A DNA stretch of 64,000 nt, from contig NZ_JAPNXS010000003.1 of assembly GCF_030397575.1 (NCBI RefSeq), positions 1 to 64,000 on the forward strand. The letters run 5' to 3'. This stretch comes from Psychromonas sp. 14N.309.X.WAT.B.A12. GTDB lineage: Bacteria; Pseudomonadota; Gammaproteobacteria; Enterobacterales; Psychromonadaceae. The notes under the pieces are model-generated. The model worked only from the letters and a program-made list of their open reading frames with translations, was not told the origin of the DNA and searched no databases. This document shows, piece by piece, positions 34,171 through 44,049 of the stretch. Every line of letters starts with the position of its first letter. Positions within the stretch are counted from its first letter, which is position 1. The position numbers were made by a program, and so were the translations under genes.

Positions 34171-35583
34171 TTACTTTTTAGGTTCCCAAACACCTGGCTC
34201 TATTTTTTTGTCTAGCTCAGGTAGTTTAGTACGATCAAAAGTAGGCACTTTACCGGCACTCAGTTGCTGGTTGTAATCTTTTGCTAACTTAATGACTTCG
34301 TTTGAAAGTAATAGTATCGCTACAAGGTTAACAATCGCCATTAGTCCCATAGAAACATCAGCTAAAGACCAGATGACATTGTTACTTTGTGTTGCACCGA
34401 AGAGAATCATTGCTAACACTGCAATACGCAAGACGATTAAACCACGTGTATTTTTATGTTGTAAAAATACTAGGTTAGTTTCTGCATAAGAGTAATTTGC
34501 AATAATGGAAGTGAATGCAAAAAATAACAGAGCAATAGCAACAAAAGAACCACCCCAGTTACCTACTTGGAAGTCTAAAGCGCGTTGTGTGATTTCTACA
34601 CCACCCATGCCTGAGAATGAATCTAGGCCACCCGATAAAAGGATGATTGAGGCAGTTGCAGTACAAATAATGATGGTATCAATGAAAACACCTAGCATTT
34701 GCACATAACCTTGTGATGCTGGGTGTGGCGGATAAGGAGAGGCTGTCGCTGCTGCATTAGCTGCACTACCCATACCTGCTTCATTAGAGAATAGACCACG
34801 TTGTACGCCCGTCATGATCATTGCACCAAATGCACCGCCTGCTGCTTCTTGCCAACCAAAAGCAGAATCAAAGATCAGACCAATAATTCCTGGTAACTCA
34901 GTGACATTAATTACCACAACAAAGGCTGCGATCAATAGGTAGATAAGTGCCATTGCTGGTACTATTCTTTCAGCTACTTTGGCAATGCCTCGAATACCAG
35001 TGAAAATAACGGCACCTGATACTAGGGCTAGTATGATACCCACGGTCATTTTGTCGATATTAAATGATTCGTTTAGTGCGGCAGTAATTGAGTTCGCTTG
35101 AACTGCATTAAACACTAAACCAAAAGCGATGATTAGAAAAATTGCAAATAAGCTACCCATCCAGCGAGCGTTCAGACCACGCTCCATATAATAAGCTGGA
35201 CCACCACGGAAATTACCTTCTTCATCGTGCACTTTATAAGCCTGCGCAAGTGTACTCTCTGCAAAGCTGGTTGCCATTCCTAATATCGCAATTAACCACA
35301 TCCAGAAGATAGCGCCAGGGCCACCCACTGTGATTGCAATAGCAACACCTGCTAAGTTACCTGTACCTACTCGTGCTGCTAAACTGGTGGAAAGAGCTTG
35401 AAAAGAAGAGATGCCTTCTTTATCTGATTGACGACTGCCTTTCATGACAGTAAAAGTATGGAAGAAATGACGGAATTGAATGAAGCCTAAACGTATTGTG
35501 AAATAAACGCCCGTACCTATCAGTAAATAAACGAGGATTTGCCCCCATAATAGACCATTCAAAGCATTAAGTACTGTTAACAT
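34171..35583 (-). CDS. Alanine/glycine:cation symporter (AGCS family)
   Basis: The 470-aa inner-membrane protein has about ten to eleven hydrophobic helices and the AGCS signatures: SSFQALSTSLAARVGTGNLAGVAIAI, PGAIFWMWLIAILGMATSFAESTLAQ, GGPAYYMERGL and GVQRGLFSNEAGMGSAANAAATA. It imports alanine or glycine with sodium (or protons), which fits a marine sodium-based host. A glycine riboswitch was looked for in the leader and not found. It is a single-gene unit. Confidence 0.95.
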   Translation of the reverse strand: MLTVLNALNGLLWGQILVYLLIGTGVYFTIRLGFIQFRHFFHTFTVMKGSRQSDKEGISSFQALSTSLAARVGTGNLAGVAIAITVGGPGAIFWMWLIAILGMATSFAESTLAQAYKVHDEEGNFRGGPAYYMERGLNARWMGSLFAIFLIIAFGLVFNAVQANSITAALNESFNIDKMTVGIILALVSGAVIFTGIRGIAKVAERIVPAMALIYLLIAAFVVVINVTELPGIIGLIFDSAFGWQEAAGGAFGAMIMTGVQRGLFSNEAGMGSAANAAATASPYPPHPASQGYVQMLGVFIDTIIICTATASIILLSGGLDSFSGMGGVEITQRALDFQVGNWGGSFVAIALLFFAFTSIIANYSYAETNLVFLQHKNTRGLIVLRIAVLAMILFGATQSNNVIWSLADVSMGLMAIVNLVAILLLSNEVIKLAKDYNQQLSAGKVPTFDRTKLPELDKKIEPGVWEPKK

Positions 35584-35964
35584 AAAGATACCTTTTAGTA
35601 GATTGCGCGGGTCCCTTTAAAATCATTTAAAACGCAATTTGATTATGAACAAGGCCGCGATACTAGCAAATCTTGATCATGATTGCTTAGGTTTATAAAA
35701 CTGCTTCAAATTCATACAAACACAGGCTATTGTCTATCCTTTGTATGGTGTTTTTATGTTCAATTACCTATTTCAATAACATGCTTGTTGTCGTTTTGGA
35801 GTTATTTAGGAATTGATGTCATTGTTTCTCTTTATTAAAATTTTATTCTTGAAATTGTGAATGACCATTTAATAAATTTATTTAATTTTGCTATATAATA
35901 CTATCCTTAAGGATTAGTTTTGCTCTTGATGAGCTATTTTATACATGCATTTTTCAAGGATAAT
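35584..35964. other. Intergenic region between divergent symporter and GGDEF genes
   Basis: AT-rich spacer. TATATAATAC near 35892 looks like a -10 element for the GGDEF gene. No riboswitch or RNA gene was recognised. Confidence 0.4.
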
Positions 35965-37557
35965 ATGCCTCGCTTAAAACATAAATTGAATTTACGAGTT
36001 GTTATCATGACGATTACCCTCACTATCATGACTGGTGTTGTGGGGATGTCTGCTATTGCTTCATTAAATGAACTTAAAGATGATTACCAACGTGTTAAAG
36101 ATGAACACTTCGATAGTTTATTGGAAATTACTCAACTCAAAATTCAAACCAATAAGATACTTGCTGCAACCAGTAATATGTTTCTTGCGGAGAATGAAAA
36201 GGATCTTGAATGGGGTGATGCATATGTTGCCGATAAAGCTAACTGGATAGTAAAAATATCAGAAAAGTATTCTAATAACCTTTACTCTTATCAGGAGCTA
36301 TTATCCCTAACCACTACTCTATCAGATCAGAGTGATGTTATTTCCGCCGCTATGATGAAAAAAATAGCATTATCTGAGCAAGTGTTATCGGATTATAAGA
36401 GTATTGAGCAATACCGAAGAGATACACTAAAACAAGGCAAAACTAAAATTGCACTGGCCATTGATGATGTACTGCTATTATTTAATCCATTGCTTAAGGC
36501 TTATTCTGAAACAGAACCATCTGCTATTGAAGCCATAATATCACCATTAAAATCAGTCATGTCGACGCAAGACTACGAAGGTTTATCTACTTTATTAGTA
36601 GGCCCGTCATCGATCTCTGTGGATTACCAAGCGTATTCTGCACAACTCGCAGTACTGGAAACATTAAAAGAAAAGCATAAAGAACTAACTCAGTCGATCA
36701 TTACCGTGATGGGAGATAGTGTTTTATCTGCGCAAAAAGCATTTTTAACGAATCTAACTAAAGTAGAAGAGAAAATTTCGGTAAGGGAATCTTTTCTCTA
36801 CCTTCTATTATTAACCTGTGTTGTGGTTGCTATCATTTTAATCGTATTCCAAACCAACCTTTTACGTAGAATTGGTTTAATTCGACAGGTTATTGATGCC
36901 GGTGACAGTAAAGCCCAATATCGTATTGCTGTTAAAGGTGATGATGATATTAGTGAAATAGCTAAGGTGATAAAAGGCTATATACAAACAATTTTAGATA
37001 AAGATAATATTATTTCGGATAATAATAAAAAACTACAACACTTAGTGACTCATGATGATTTAACTAATATTTATAATCGTCGCTATTTTGAAATTCACAT
37101 GGCGCAAGAACATATACGCTACCTACGTTATAAAGAGCCTTATTGCCTAGCGATGTTAAATATAGACTCATTCAAAGGTATTAATGAGAGATTTGGGCAT
37201 AATCTTGGCGATAAGGTGATACTTGATTTTACGCTGCGAATTGATAACCAGATGCGTCAAACAGATGTATTTGCCCGATTAAGTGGTGAAGATTTCATTC
37301 TGTTAATGCCAAGAACGGATCAAAGCAATGCTCTTATCTTAATGGAACGTATTAGAAGTGAGATTAACGCGATGCCAACGGTTGTGAATGACAGAAAAAT
37401 TGATTTCACAGTGAGTATTGGATTAATGCAAGTACAAGAAGTGGAAGAGATTGAAGATGCTTCTCAACAGATGCAGTTTGTTAAACAAGCTTTAGAAGAA
37501 GCAAAAATGACTGGCCGCAATAAAGTGTGTCGTTATCGTAGTGACGTTATCTCTTAA
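35965..37557 (+). CDS. Membrane GGDEF-domain protein with degenerate active site
   Basis: The 530-aa inner-membrane sensor has an N-terminal helix, a periplasmic helical domain of about 240 residues, a second helix (YLLLLTCVVVAIILIVF), a HAMP-like linker and a GGDEF domain from about 360. The GGDEF motif reads SGEDF (440-444), and the LDIDxFK aspartate is Asn399, so both residues equivalent to the PleD metal ligands are altered. The inhibitory-site motif RQTD (431-434) is intact at the correct distance. This suggests weak or absent cyclase activity with retained c-di-GMP binding; inference. I chose ATG 35965, preceded by AAGGATAAT; ATG 35929 is an alternative. Confidence 0.88.
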   Translation: MPRLKHKLNLRVVIMTITLTIMTGVVGMSAIASLNELKDDYQRVKDEHFDSLLEITQLKIQTNKILAATSNMFLAENEKDLEWGDAYVADKANWIVKISEKYSNNLYSYQELLSLTTTLSDQSDVISAAMMKKIALSEQVLSDYKSIEQYRRDTLKQGKTKIALAIDDVLLLFNPLLKAYSETEPSAIEAIISPLKSVMSTQDYEGLSTLLVGPSSISVDYQAYSAQLAVLETLKEKHKELTQSIITVMGDSVLSAQKAFLTNLTKVEEKISVRESFLYLLLLTCVVVAIILIVFQTNLLRRIGLIRQVIDAGDSKAQYRIAVKGDDDISEIAKVIKGYIQTILDKDNIISDNNKKLQHLVTHDDLTNIYNRRYFEIHMAQEHIRYLRYKEPYCLAMLNIDSFKGINERFGHNLGDKVILDFTLRIDNQMRQTDVFARLSGEDFILLMPRTDQSNALILMERIRSEINAMPTVVNDRKIDFTVSIGLMQVQEVEEIEDASQQMQFVKQALEEAKMTGRNKVCRYRSDVIS

Positions 37558-37561
37558 TAAG

Positions 37562-37595
37562 TGATGACTGCAGTAATAGTTTACTGCAGTCATCA
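37562..37595. terminator. Bidirectional terminator-like hairpin
   Basis: A perfect 15-bp stem (TGATGACTGCAGTAA / TTACTGCAGTCATCA) with a 4-nt loop lies between convergent genes. The flanking T-run is weak. Confidence 0.65.
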
Positions 37596-37613
37596 GTCTC
37601 TTTGAAATCTGGT

Positions 37614-37934
37614 TTATTTAGATTTCAGTTTCTCTTTAAACGCGTTTAAAGTTTTAAATAACAATTCAATCTTCACCACTAGTGCAGGTAATTGCACTTT
37701 ATATTGCTCGTCATCTTCTACTTCCATCGCTTGTAAATCTGCTGCTAGCTCTTCTACATAAGGTAAGAAGGTATTCGCATGCTGTTTAAATGGTGTGTCT
37801 TCTGTAAAAATATGTGCAAAAGTTGCATTTTTTTGTTTGCGCAATTCAGTTAACGCTTGGTCTGCATCCACAGCTCTGTGGTAAATAATCTTAATGTTTT
37901 CTTGAAGCTGTGCTTGCACGCTTTCTTTGCTCAT
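37614..37934 (-). CDS. Conserved-looking hypothetical protein beside epmB
   Basis: The 106-aa cytosolic protein is all-helical and charged, with FAHIFTEDTPFKQHANTFLPYVEELAADLQAM in the middle and a basic tail. It weakly recalls the N-terminal half of PriC-type primosomal proteins, but I do not assign it. A good GGAGAAAAT ribosome binding site precedes the ATG. It follows epmB by about 40 bp on the same strand and is probably co-transcribed. Confidence 0.7.
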   Translation of the reverse strand: MSKESVQAQLQENIKIIYHRAVDADQALTELRKQKNATFAHIFTEDTPFKQHANTFLPYVEELAADLQAMEVEDDEQYKVQLPALVVKIELLFKTLNAFKEKLKSK

Positions 37935-37974
37935 TATTTTCTCCTGTGCAATTCAATTATTAAAATAATGGTTA

Positions 37975-38991
37975 TTATAACGAATGTATTAGCGTTTTAC
38001 TTTGTTCACCTGCGATTTCTCTGCTTAATCTAGGCACTAAGTAACCAGGTAGTTCGGCTTGCATCTGTTTATGCAGCTGTTGTGCTTTTTGTTCATTTAA
38101 ATCGAAGTGTGCAGCTCCTTGTACTTTATCTAATAAGAATAGGTAATAAGGTAATATATTCACTGAGAATAAAGCTTCACTAAGCGCAACTAAGGTTGTG
38201 ACATCATCGTTAACGTCTTTAAGTAATACACTTTGGTTAAGCAGTTGAATGCCTGCCTGATGACAGCGTTGCATCGCCTCTGCAAAAGGTTTATCAATTT
38301 CCTGTGCGTGATTGATATGCAACACCATGACTATTTTCAGGCGGCTCTGTTGTAATCGCGTAGTGAGTGTATCGGTAATACGTGAAGGGATCACAACTGG
38401 TAAACGTGTATGAATGCGTAAACGTGTTAATTGCGGCAATGCTTCTAGCTGATCAAGTAACTCTGCAAGTTGTTTGTCTTTGGTCATTAATGGATCACCG
38501 CCACTTAAAATAACTTCATTAACCTGTGGGTGTGCTTGGATATAGCTGACGATATTAGTGAGCTGTGATTTATTGACACTGTTATCTGCATAGGGAAAGT
38601 GGCGTCTAAAACAGTAACGACAATTCACTGCACAACCGCTTTTTAAAATAATTAACACTCGGCTTTTATATTTGTGCAGTAATCCTTTGTGCTGGTTGTT
38701 TTGTTCAACTAAAGGGTCTGTGCTATAACCAGATATGTGTAATTCTTCATCATGAATAGGCAATACTTGCTTTAATAAAGGATCGTTAATATCGCCTTTT
38801 TTCATCTTATTGACGAAAGGCATAGGTACCAACATCGGGAATTGTTTCTTAGCAAGCTCACTTATTCGTGTCGTTTCTTGCTCAATTTCTAATATTTGTA
38901 ACAGTTGTTGTGGATTTTTGACCGCATTAGCGAGTTCCTTTTGCCATGTTGGCAAGTCAGCGGTATTATTCACGTCAATTATTTTAAGCAT
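37975..38991 (-). CDS. epmB: EF-P beta-lysylation protein EpmB (lysine 2,3-aminomutase-like)
   Basis: EpmB converts (S)-alpha-lysine to (R)-beta-lysine for attachment to elongation factor P. The 338-aa radical-SAM enzyme carries the cluster motif C-x3-C-x2-C (CAVNCRYC, near residue 120). Family stretches include [59 protein letters not shown] and DKVQGAAHF. It is divergent from its substrate gene efp with only 29 bp between start codons, so its promoter must overlap the start of efp. The third member, epmA, lies just beyond efp. Confidence 0.95.
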   Translation of the reverse strand: MLKIIDVNNTADLPTWQKELANAVKNPQQLLQILEIEQETTRISELAKKQFPMLVPMPFVNKMKKGDINDPLLKQVLPIHDEELHISGYSTDPLVEQNNQHKGLLHKYKSRVLIILKSGCAVNCRYCFRRHFPYADNSVNKSQLTNIVSYIQAHPQVNEVILSGGDPLMTKDKQLAELLDQLEALPQLTRLRIHTRLPVVIPSRITDTLTTRLQQSRLKIVMVLHINHAQEIDKPFAEAMQRCHQAGIQLLNQSVLLKDVNDDVTTLVALSEALFSVNILPYYLFLLDKVQGAAHFDLNEQKAQQLHKQMQAELPGYLVPRLSREIAGEQSKTLIHSL

Positions 38992-39020
38992 TTTTTATCA
39001 GTTCAGTTATAGAGGTTGTA

Positions 39021-39590
39021 ATGGCGACATATAGTACCAGTGATTTTAAAGGCGGGCTAAAATTCATGCTCGATAATGAACCATGTGTGATCATGGAAAA
39101 TGAATATGTTAAACCGGGTAAAGGTCAGGCATTTAGTCGTGTTAAATACCGTAAGCTTATCTCAGGTAAAGTGGTTGATAAAACATTTAAATCAAATGAA
39201 ACAGTAGAATCTGCTGATGTAATGGATTTTGATTTAGCTTACTTGTACAACGATGGTGAGTTTTTCCACTTTATGGATAACAATACTTTCGAACAAATCG
39301 CTGCTGATGCAAACGCAGTCGGTGATATGGACAAGTGGTTAGTAGAACAAAACATTTGTACTATCACTACTTGGAATGATGCACCTATCGCGGTTATGCC
39401 ACCTAACTTTGTTGAGTTAGAGGTGACTGAAACAGACCCTGGTCTAAAAGGCGACACTGCAGGTACTGGTGGTAAACCAGCAACCTTATCAACAGGTGCT
39501 GTTGTACGTGTTCCATTATTCATCCAAATTGGTGAAATCATTAAAGTTGATACGCGTACTGGTGAATATGTAGGTCGTGTTAAAAAATAA
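39021..39590 (+). CDS. efp: Elongation factor P
   Basis: EF-P relieves ribosomes stalled at polyproline stretches. The 189-aa protein has the three-beta-domain layout. Lys34 sits in the loop KPGKGQAF, the residue that receives beta-lysine from EpmA and EpmB. The C-terminal GEYVGRVKK and the middle [15 protein letters not shown] are typical. It uses an ordinary ATG with GAGG upstream and ends at a clear terminator. All three genes of the modification pathway are within 3 kb. Confidence 0.97.
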   Translation: MATYSTSDFKGGLKFMLDNEPCVIMENEYVKPGKGQAFSRVKYRKLISGKVVDKTFKSNETVESADVMDFDLAYLYNDGEFFHFMDNNTFEQIAADANAVGDMDKWLVEQNICTITTWNDAPIAVMPPNFVELEVTETDPGLKGDTAGTGGKPATLSTGAVVRVPLFIQIGEIIKVDTRTGEYVGRVKK

Positions 39591-39615
39591 AGCTTAATCC
39601 ATGATTGAGTTTAAT

Positions 39616-39641
39616 AAAACCAGCCAAGCGCTGGTTTTTTT
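39616..39641 (+). terminator. Intrinsic terminator after efp
   Basis: AAAACCAGC pairs with GCTGGTTTT across a 5-nt loop, followed by a T-run. Confidence 0.88.
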
Positions 39642-39791
39642 GTATCCGCTTTCTGCTTTTAATGATTTCCGAAAAACGATGCCCATTATATTAAATAAGT
39701 ATTGTAAATTTTACGTAGGCAAAATAGAGCAGTTAATTAGTATGATTGGTATTAAAGCTTAGGTAAAATAGCGCTTCTTAAAGGAGATATA

Positions 39792-40772
39792 ATGAACTGG
39801 TTACCCAATGCTTCACTAGCTCAGCTTACTGCACGAGCTAAGATGTTAAACACGATTAGAGATTTTTTTAGTCGCTTACAAGTGTTAGAAGTAGAAACGC
39901 CTTCACTTAGCCAAGCGGCTGTCACTGATGTTCACTTACACTGTTTTAAAACACAATTTGTAGGGCGTAATATTAGCGATAAACCACTGGTGGATGGGGC
40001 TGTTCCTTTATATTTACAAACCTCTCCCGAATTTCATATGAAAAGGCTGTTAGCGGCTGGTAGCGGATCTATTTATCAAGTCTCCAAAGTGTACCGTAAC
40101 GAAGAGTCTGGACGCTACCATAACCCTGAGTTCTCTTTATTAGAGTGGTATCGTGTTGGTTTTAACCATCATCAATTAATGGATGAAATGACGCAGTTAT
40201 TAATGGCTATTTTGCACTGTGCAGAACCGACGCGATGTACTTATCAAGAGGCTTTTTTAACACATTTACAAGTAGACCCTTTAAGTGCTTCCAATGAGCA
40301 ACTTAAATCGGCTGGCGCGCACCTTGAATTAGGTGATGTTTTAGACAATGAAGATGATAAAGATACCATTTTACAGTTACTTTTTTGTATCGCTATCGAA
40401 CCTAAGATTGGCCAAGTATCCCCTTGTTTTGTTTATGACTTCCCAGCTTCTCAAGCGGCCTTAGCACGGATCAATACTCAGGATTCGCGCGTGGCAGATC
40501 GTTTTGAGGTTTACTATAAAAGTATTGAGCTAGCGAATGGGTTTTATGAGTTGAACAGTAGTGCTGAGCAATTGAAGCGTTTTGAAGCGGATAATAAATT
40601 AAGAGCCAAGATGGGATTAGATGAAATGCCGATCGATAAAAAGTTTGTGGATTGCTTAGATCATTTACCCGATTGTGCTGGCGTTGCCTTAGGTTTAGAT
40701 AGATTATTAATGTTGGCGACTGAACAAGATCATATTAATGATGTCTTAAGCTTTAGTATCGATAATTCGTAA
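39792..40772 (+). CDS. epmA: EF-P lysine ligase EpmA (GenX/PoxA)
   Basis: EpmA is a truncated class II lysyl-tRNA synthetase that ligates beta-lysine to Lys34 of EF-P. The 326-aa protein lacks the anticodon-binding domain. It keeps the class II motifs: [52 protein letters not shown] (motif 2) and [12 protein letters not shown] (motif 3). AAAGGAGATATA gives a nearly perfect ribosome binding site. It lies 200 bp after efp with its own leader. A dispersed repeat copy begins 5 bp after its stop. Confidence 0.96.
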   Translation: MNWLPNASLAQLTARAKMLNTIRDFFSRLQVLEVETPSLSQAAVTDVHLHCFKTQFVGRNISDKPLVDGAVPLYLQTSPEFHMKRLLAAGSGSIYQVSKVYRNEESGRYHNPEFSLLEWYRVGFNHHQLMDEMTQLLMAILHCAEPTRCTYQEAFLTHLQVDPLSASNEQLKSAGAHLELGDVLDNEDDKDTILQLLFCIAIEPKIGQVSPCFVYDFPASQAALARINTQDSRVADRFEVYYKSIELANGFYELNSSAEQLKRFEADNKLRAKMGLDEMPIDKKFVDCLDHLPDCAGVALGLDRLLMLATEQDHINDVLSFSIDNS

Positions 40773-40777
40773 CCAGT

Positions 40778-40937
40778 TACATCAATCATATTCATTAACG
40801 GATCTATTTTACTTGTTAAAATAACTTATTTTTCGTTGTAATCTTCGTAAAGAAAGTAACCCTTTACTTCAAATTACGCCTTAAACTAAGCCATTTTTTC
40901 TAGGTGAAACTAGTTCTCTTACTTAATATAATTGGTT
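40778..40937. repeat. Dispersed repeat copy 1 (MITE-like)
   Basis: About 160 bp. It shares GATCTATTTTACTTGTTAAA, ATAACTTATT, TCGTTGTAAT, AAATTACGCCTT and the end TAATATAATTGG with copies 2 and 3. The outer ends (ATCAAT... and ...ATAATTGGT) are partly inverted. It contains no open frame. Confidence 0.8.
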
Positions 40938-40957
40938 TTAATTTCAAAGGAAGATAG

Positions 40958-41185
40958 ATGGCTAAGTTATGGTTAACAGATAAGGGATACCCTATTTGGG
41001 GCTACCTATTACGTATTGTTTATTGGTTATTTGCTATCTACATTTCCAGTGAGTTTTTACAAGCTTATCAAGTATATAGTTGGTTTAAGGTTGGATTAAT
41101 CGGACTGAGTATTGTATTTGTGATAGGTTACTTATTGTTTACGCGTTTTATTGACCGCTTTATCACAAAGCCAGCAATAGACTGA
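40958..41185 (+). CDS. Small two-helix membrane protein, unknown
   Basis: The 75-aa protein has two likely membrane helices (WGYLLRIVYWLFAIYISSEFL and WFKVGLIGLSIVFVIGYLLF) and a short basic end. AAAGGAAGATAG gives a good ribosome binding site. It is enclosed by two copies of the dispersed repeat, which suggests the segment may have moved or been shaped by repeat recombination. No family is recognised. Confidence 0.65.
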   Translation: MAKLWLTDKGYPIWGYLLRIVYWLFAIYISSEFLQAYQVYSWFKVGLIGLSIVFVIGYLLFTRFIDRFITKPAID

Positions 41186-41198
41186 TGTTAAAGTCGTT

Positions 41199-41420
41199 AT
41201 ATCAATTACGCTAATTAACTGATCTATTTTACTTGTTAAAATAACTTATTCTTCGTTGTAATTTTCGTAAATAGAACAACTATTAAAGAATTAACATCTT
41301 TCCGTTAATTCTCCGGCAGACTGTTAACCAAGTTAATCGTCGAAAGGATTAAATTACGCCTTGAACTGAGTCATTTTTCCTGCGCAAAATTTAGATCACT
41401 TATTTAATGTAATTGGTATT
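41199..41420. repeat. Dispersed repeat copy 2 (longest copy)
   Basis: About 222 bp. It matches copies 1 and 3 at both ends and carries an extra stretch of about 60 bp in the middle (about 41281-41350). Its ends ATATCAATTACGCTAATTAA and TAATGTAATTGGTAT are imperfect inverted repeats. Confidence 0.8.
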
Positions 41421-41450
41421 ATCTAATTTTCGATGAAAAGTGAGGTGTAT

Positions 41451-41711
41451 ATGCCAATTAAAAAAGTGCAGAGTGAATTTGAAAAATTGACCGATATTTT
41501 AGCTAACGGTGTAATTGCAGATGAATGTACAGCAGGCGAATTAAAAACAGTCCATGACCAGTTACAACAAGCGATCCTTTCTCGCGACCCAGCGAAATTA
41601 ATCCAAGATAAAAAAATAACAGAGCAGTTAGTTGAATTTGAAGAAACAAATCCAATAGCAGGCAAGTTTGTGAAAGACTTAATTAATGCGTTATCAGGTA
41701 TGGGGATTTAA
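41451..41711 (+). CDS. Hypothetical small acidic protein
   Basis: The 86-aa cytosolic protein is helical and acidic, with KKVQSEFEKLTDILANGVIADECTAGELK and a C-terminal FVKDLINALSGMGI. ATG 41451 is preceded by GTGAGGTGTAT, a better start than ATG 41433. It is a single-gene unit between the repeat copy and a bidirectional terminator. No family is recognised. Confidence 0.6.
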   Translation: MPIKKVQSEFEKLTDILANGVIADECTAGELKTVHDQLQQAILSRDPAKLIQDKKITEQLVEFEETNPIAGKFVKDLINALSGMGI

Positions 41712-41749
41712 AACTAACCTATATCGCTCTTTGATAAATTTTGGATATA

Positions 41750-41776
41750 AAAAAACCGACGCTAGGTCGGTTTTTT
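41750..41776. terminator. Bidirectional intrinsic terminator
   Basis: AAAAAACCGAC pairs with GTCGGTTTTTT, between the small gene on the plus strand and rpsT on the minus strand. Confidence 0.9.
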
Positions 41777-41812
41777 AATATTCTAAATAAAAGACTTATT
41801 CTTTAGTAAGAA

Positions 41813-42073
41813 TTAAAGTGCTTTAATTTTAGCAGAAAGACGGCTTTTCTTACGAGCAGCCATGTTTTTGCTGATCAGACCTTTAGTTGCGTAAGCATCT
41901 AAAACTGATTGTAATTTAATGAACTCAGCCGCAGCTAGTTCTTTGTTTGCAGCTTCGATTGCAACAACAACTTTCTTGATGAAAGTACGCATCATTGTAC
42001 GACGGCTTGCATTATGTTTACGGCTTTTTTCAGATAATAAAGCACGTTTTTTAGCAGACTTGATATTAGCCAA
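41813..42073 (-). CDS. rpsT: 30S ribosomal protein S20
   Basis: The 86-aa highly basic protein starts with [35 protein letters not shown] and ends [11 protein letters not shown], the S20 pattern. S20 binds 16S rRNA and helps early 30S assembly. It is divergent from murJ, the same rpsT-murJ-ribF-ileS-lspA neighbourhood as in many gammaproteobacteria. Confidence 0.98.
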   Translation of the reverse strand: MANIKSAKKRALLSEKSRKHNASRRTMMRTFIKKVVVAIEAANKELAAAEFIKLQSVLDAYATKGLISKNMAARKKSRLSAKIKAL

Positions 42074-42379
42074 GACCTTAACTCCTAAATTCTGTATAAC
42101 AAGGGATAATCAAAGGTCGTGGAATATGCCTTGTAACACGTATATTGTCAAATGGTTTTTTATTAACCAATAAAATAACTGGTAAGAAACCAGGTGGATG
42201 GTTAAACTGCGCGCATTTTATACTCAACCCATTACAGATGCAAATCCAGTGTCGATTGTTTCGTTGATATATCCATTGTTATTGCTATTAAATTTAATGA
42301 AAACGTGTATTTTGTGGTTGCGAATATTATCTTTCAGTTTTCTAAGTCTTATGATGGCTTAGTTTTTAGGACATTCAGT

Positions 42380-43936
42380 GTGAGTAAAAAGTTAATAAAA
42401 TCAGGCATGATTGTAAGTTCTATGACCTTAGTGTCTCGTGTTTTAGGGTTAGTACGCGATATTGTTATTGCTAATTTAATGGGCGCTGGCGCCGCTGCAG
42501 ATTTATTTTTCTTTGCTAATAAAATTCCTAACTTTTTACGTCGTTTATTTGCAGAAGGTGCTTTTGCACAAGCTTTTGTTCCTGTATTAACCGAATATGA
42601 GAAAACTCAGTCGCGGGACAAAGTAAAAGAGCTCATTTCGGCAGTATCCGGTACTTTAGGGACGATCATCACCATTATCACTATTCTAGGGGTACTGGGT
42701 TCCTCTGTGATCACTGCGTTATTTGGTTTTGGTTGGTTCTTAGAGTGGTGGCATGGTGGCGTTGAGGCGTATAAGTTTGAATTAGCCTCAGATATGCTTA
42801 AAATTACTTTTCCTTATTTGTGGTTTATTACTTTTACGGCGCTATCCGGTGCTATTTTAAATACCTTAGGAAAATTTGCTGTTGCAGCATTTACACCGGT
42901 TTTTTTAAATATCGCGATCATCGGATCTGCTATCTATATTTCACCACAGTTATCGGAACCAGAAATTGGTTTAGCAGTAGGTGTTTTTATTGGTGGTCTA
43001 GTGCAGTTTCTATTCCAAATTCCTTTTCTTAAAAAAGAGGGGCTGTTAGTTAAACCTAGTTGGCAATGGCACCATCCTGGCGTGGTAAAAATTCGCACTT
43101 TGATGATTCCTGCTTTATTTGGTGTGTCGGTGAGCCAAATTAATCTGCTATTGGATACCTTAATCGCTAGCTTCTTACAAACCGGCTCAATCAGTTGGTT
43201 ATATTATTCAGATCGTTTACTAGAGTTTCCATTAGGGCTATTTGGTATTGCTATCGCTACCGTTATTTTGCCTAGTTTATCGTCATCTCATGTCAATAAG
43301 TCCCCTGAAGCGTTTGCTAAAACCCTTGATTGGGGAATACGCAGTGTTTGCTTTTTAGGTGTTCCTGCTATGTTGGGCTTGATGATCTTGGCTGAGCCAA
43401 TGTTACGCGTTTTGTTTATGCGCGGTGAATTTGATATTCAAGATGTGAGTATGTCTGCGATGAGTTTGTTCGCTTATGCCACTGGTTTATTAAGCTTCAT
43501 GTTGGTAAAAGTGTTAGCGCCGGGTTATTACTCTCGCCAAGATACTAGAACTCCAGTTAAGTTTGGGGTTATTGCTATGGTAAGCAATATGTTATTGAAT
43601 GTTATTTTTGCTATCCCATTTGGTTATGTTGGTTTGGCGATTGCTACTTCGTTATCCGCAACATTGAATGCGGGCTTATTATGGTTTGGTTTGTATAAAA
43701 GTGGCGTATACCAACGTCAACCACAGAGTATTAGTGTGTTAATTCGCATTGTTTGTTCGGGGGCTGTGATGGTGGCTGCTTTGTTATATGTAACACCTGC
43801 ACTAAGCCTGTGGGTAGAGTTAAGTTTATTTGATGCGGTTCTACAGTTGGTGGGATTAATTATTGGTGGTGCTTTAGTCTATTTAATCAGCAATGTTATT
43901 TTAGGTTTACGTTTATACCATTTTAAAGCCAGTTAA
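42380..43936 (+). CDS. murJ: Lipid II flippase MurJ
   Basis: MurJ flips the peptidoglycan precursor lipid II across the inner membrane. The 518-aa protein has about 14 hydrophobic helices and starts with the family pattern SGMIVSSMTLVSRVLGLVRDIVIANLMGAG. IPNFLRRLFAEGAFAQAFVPVL and APGYYSRQDTRTPVKFG are further MurJ segments with conserved arginines. I chose GTG 42380 because AGGA lies 8 nt upstream and alignment with E. coli MurJ starts there; the longer frame to 42305 is not supported. Confidence 0.95.
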   Translation: MSKKLIKSGMIVSSMTLVSRVLGLVRDIVIANLMGAGAAADLFFFANKIPNFLRRLFAEGAFAQAFVPVLTEYEKTQSRDKVKELISAVSGTLGTIITIITILGVLGSSVITALFGFGWFLEWWHGGVEAYKFELASDMLKITFPYLWFITFTALSGAILNTLGKFAVAAFTPVFLNIAIIGSAIYISPQLSEPEIGLAVGVFIGGLVQFLFQIPFLKKEGLLVKPSWQWHHPGVVKIRTLMIPALFGVSVSQINLLLDTLIASFLQTGSISWLYYSDRLLEFPLGLFGIAIATVILPSLSSSHVNKSPEAFAKTLDWGIRSVCFLGVPAMLGLMILAEPMLRVLFMRGEFDIQDVSMSAMSLFAYATGLLSFMLVKVLAPGYYSRQDTRTPVKFGVIAMVSNMLLNVIFAIPFGYVGLAIATSLSATLNAGLLWFGLYKSGVYQRQPQSISVLIRIVCSGAVMVAALLYVTPALSLWVELSLFDAVLQLVGLIIGGALVYLISNVILGLRLYHFKAS

Positions 43937-44049
43937 CTGATTTAATGGTAAATCGTTAAAATGAAAGCTGAATACTTTGTTGCCTTAATATATAATCGGC
44001 TCTTTTATATTTTCAACGCTTAGTTTTGCAATCAATTAAGACATTATTT

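Noticed and set aside
35584-35919. Glycine riboswitch before the alanine/glycine symporter
   Set aside because: The conserved glycine aptamer blocks were looked for on the minus strand and are not present.
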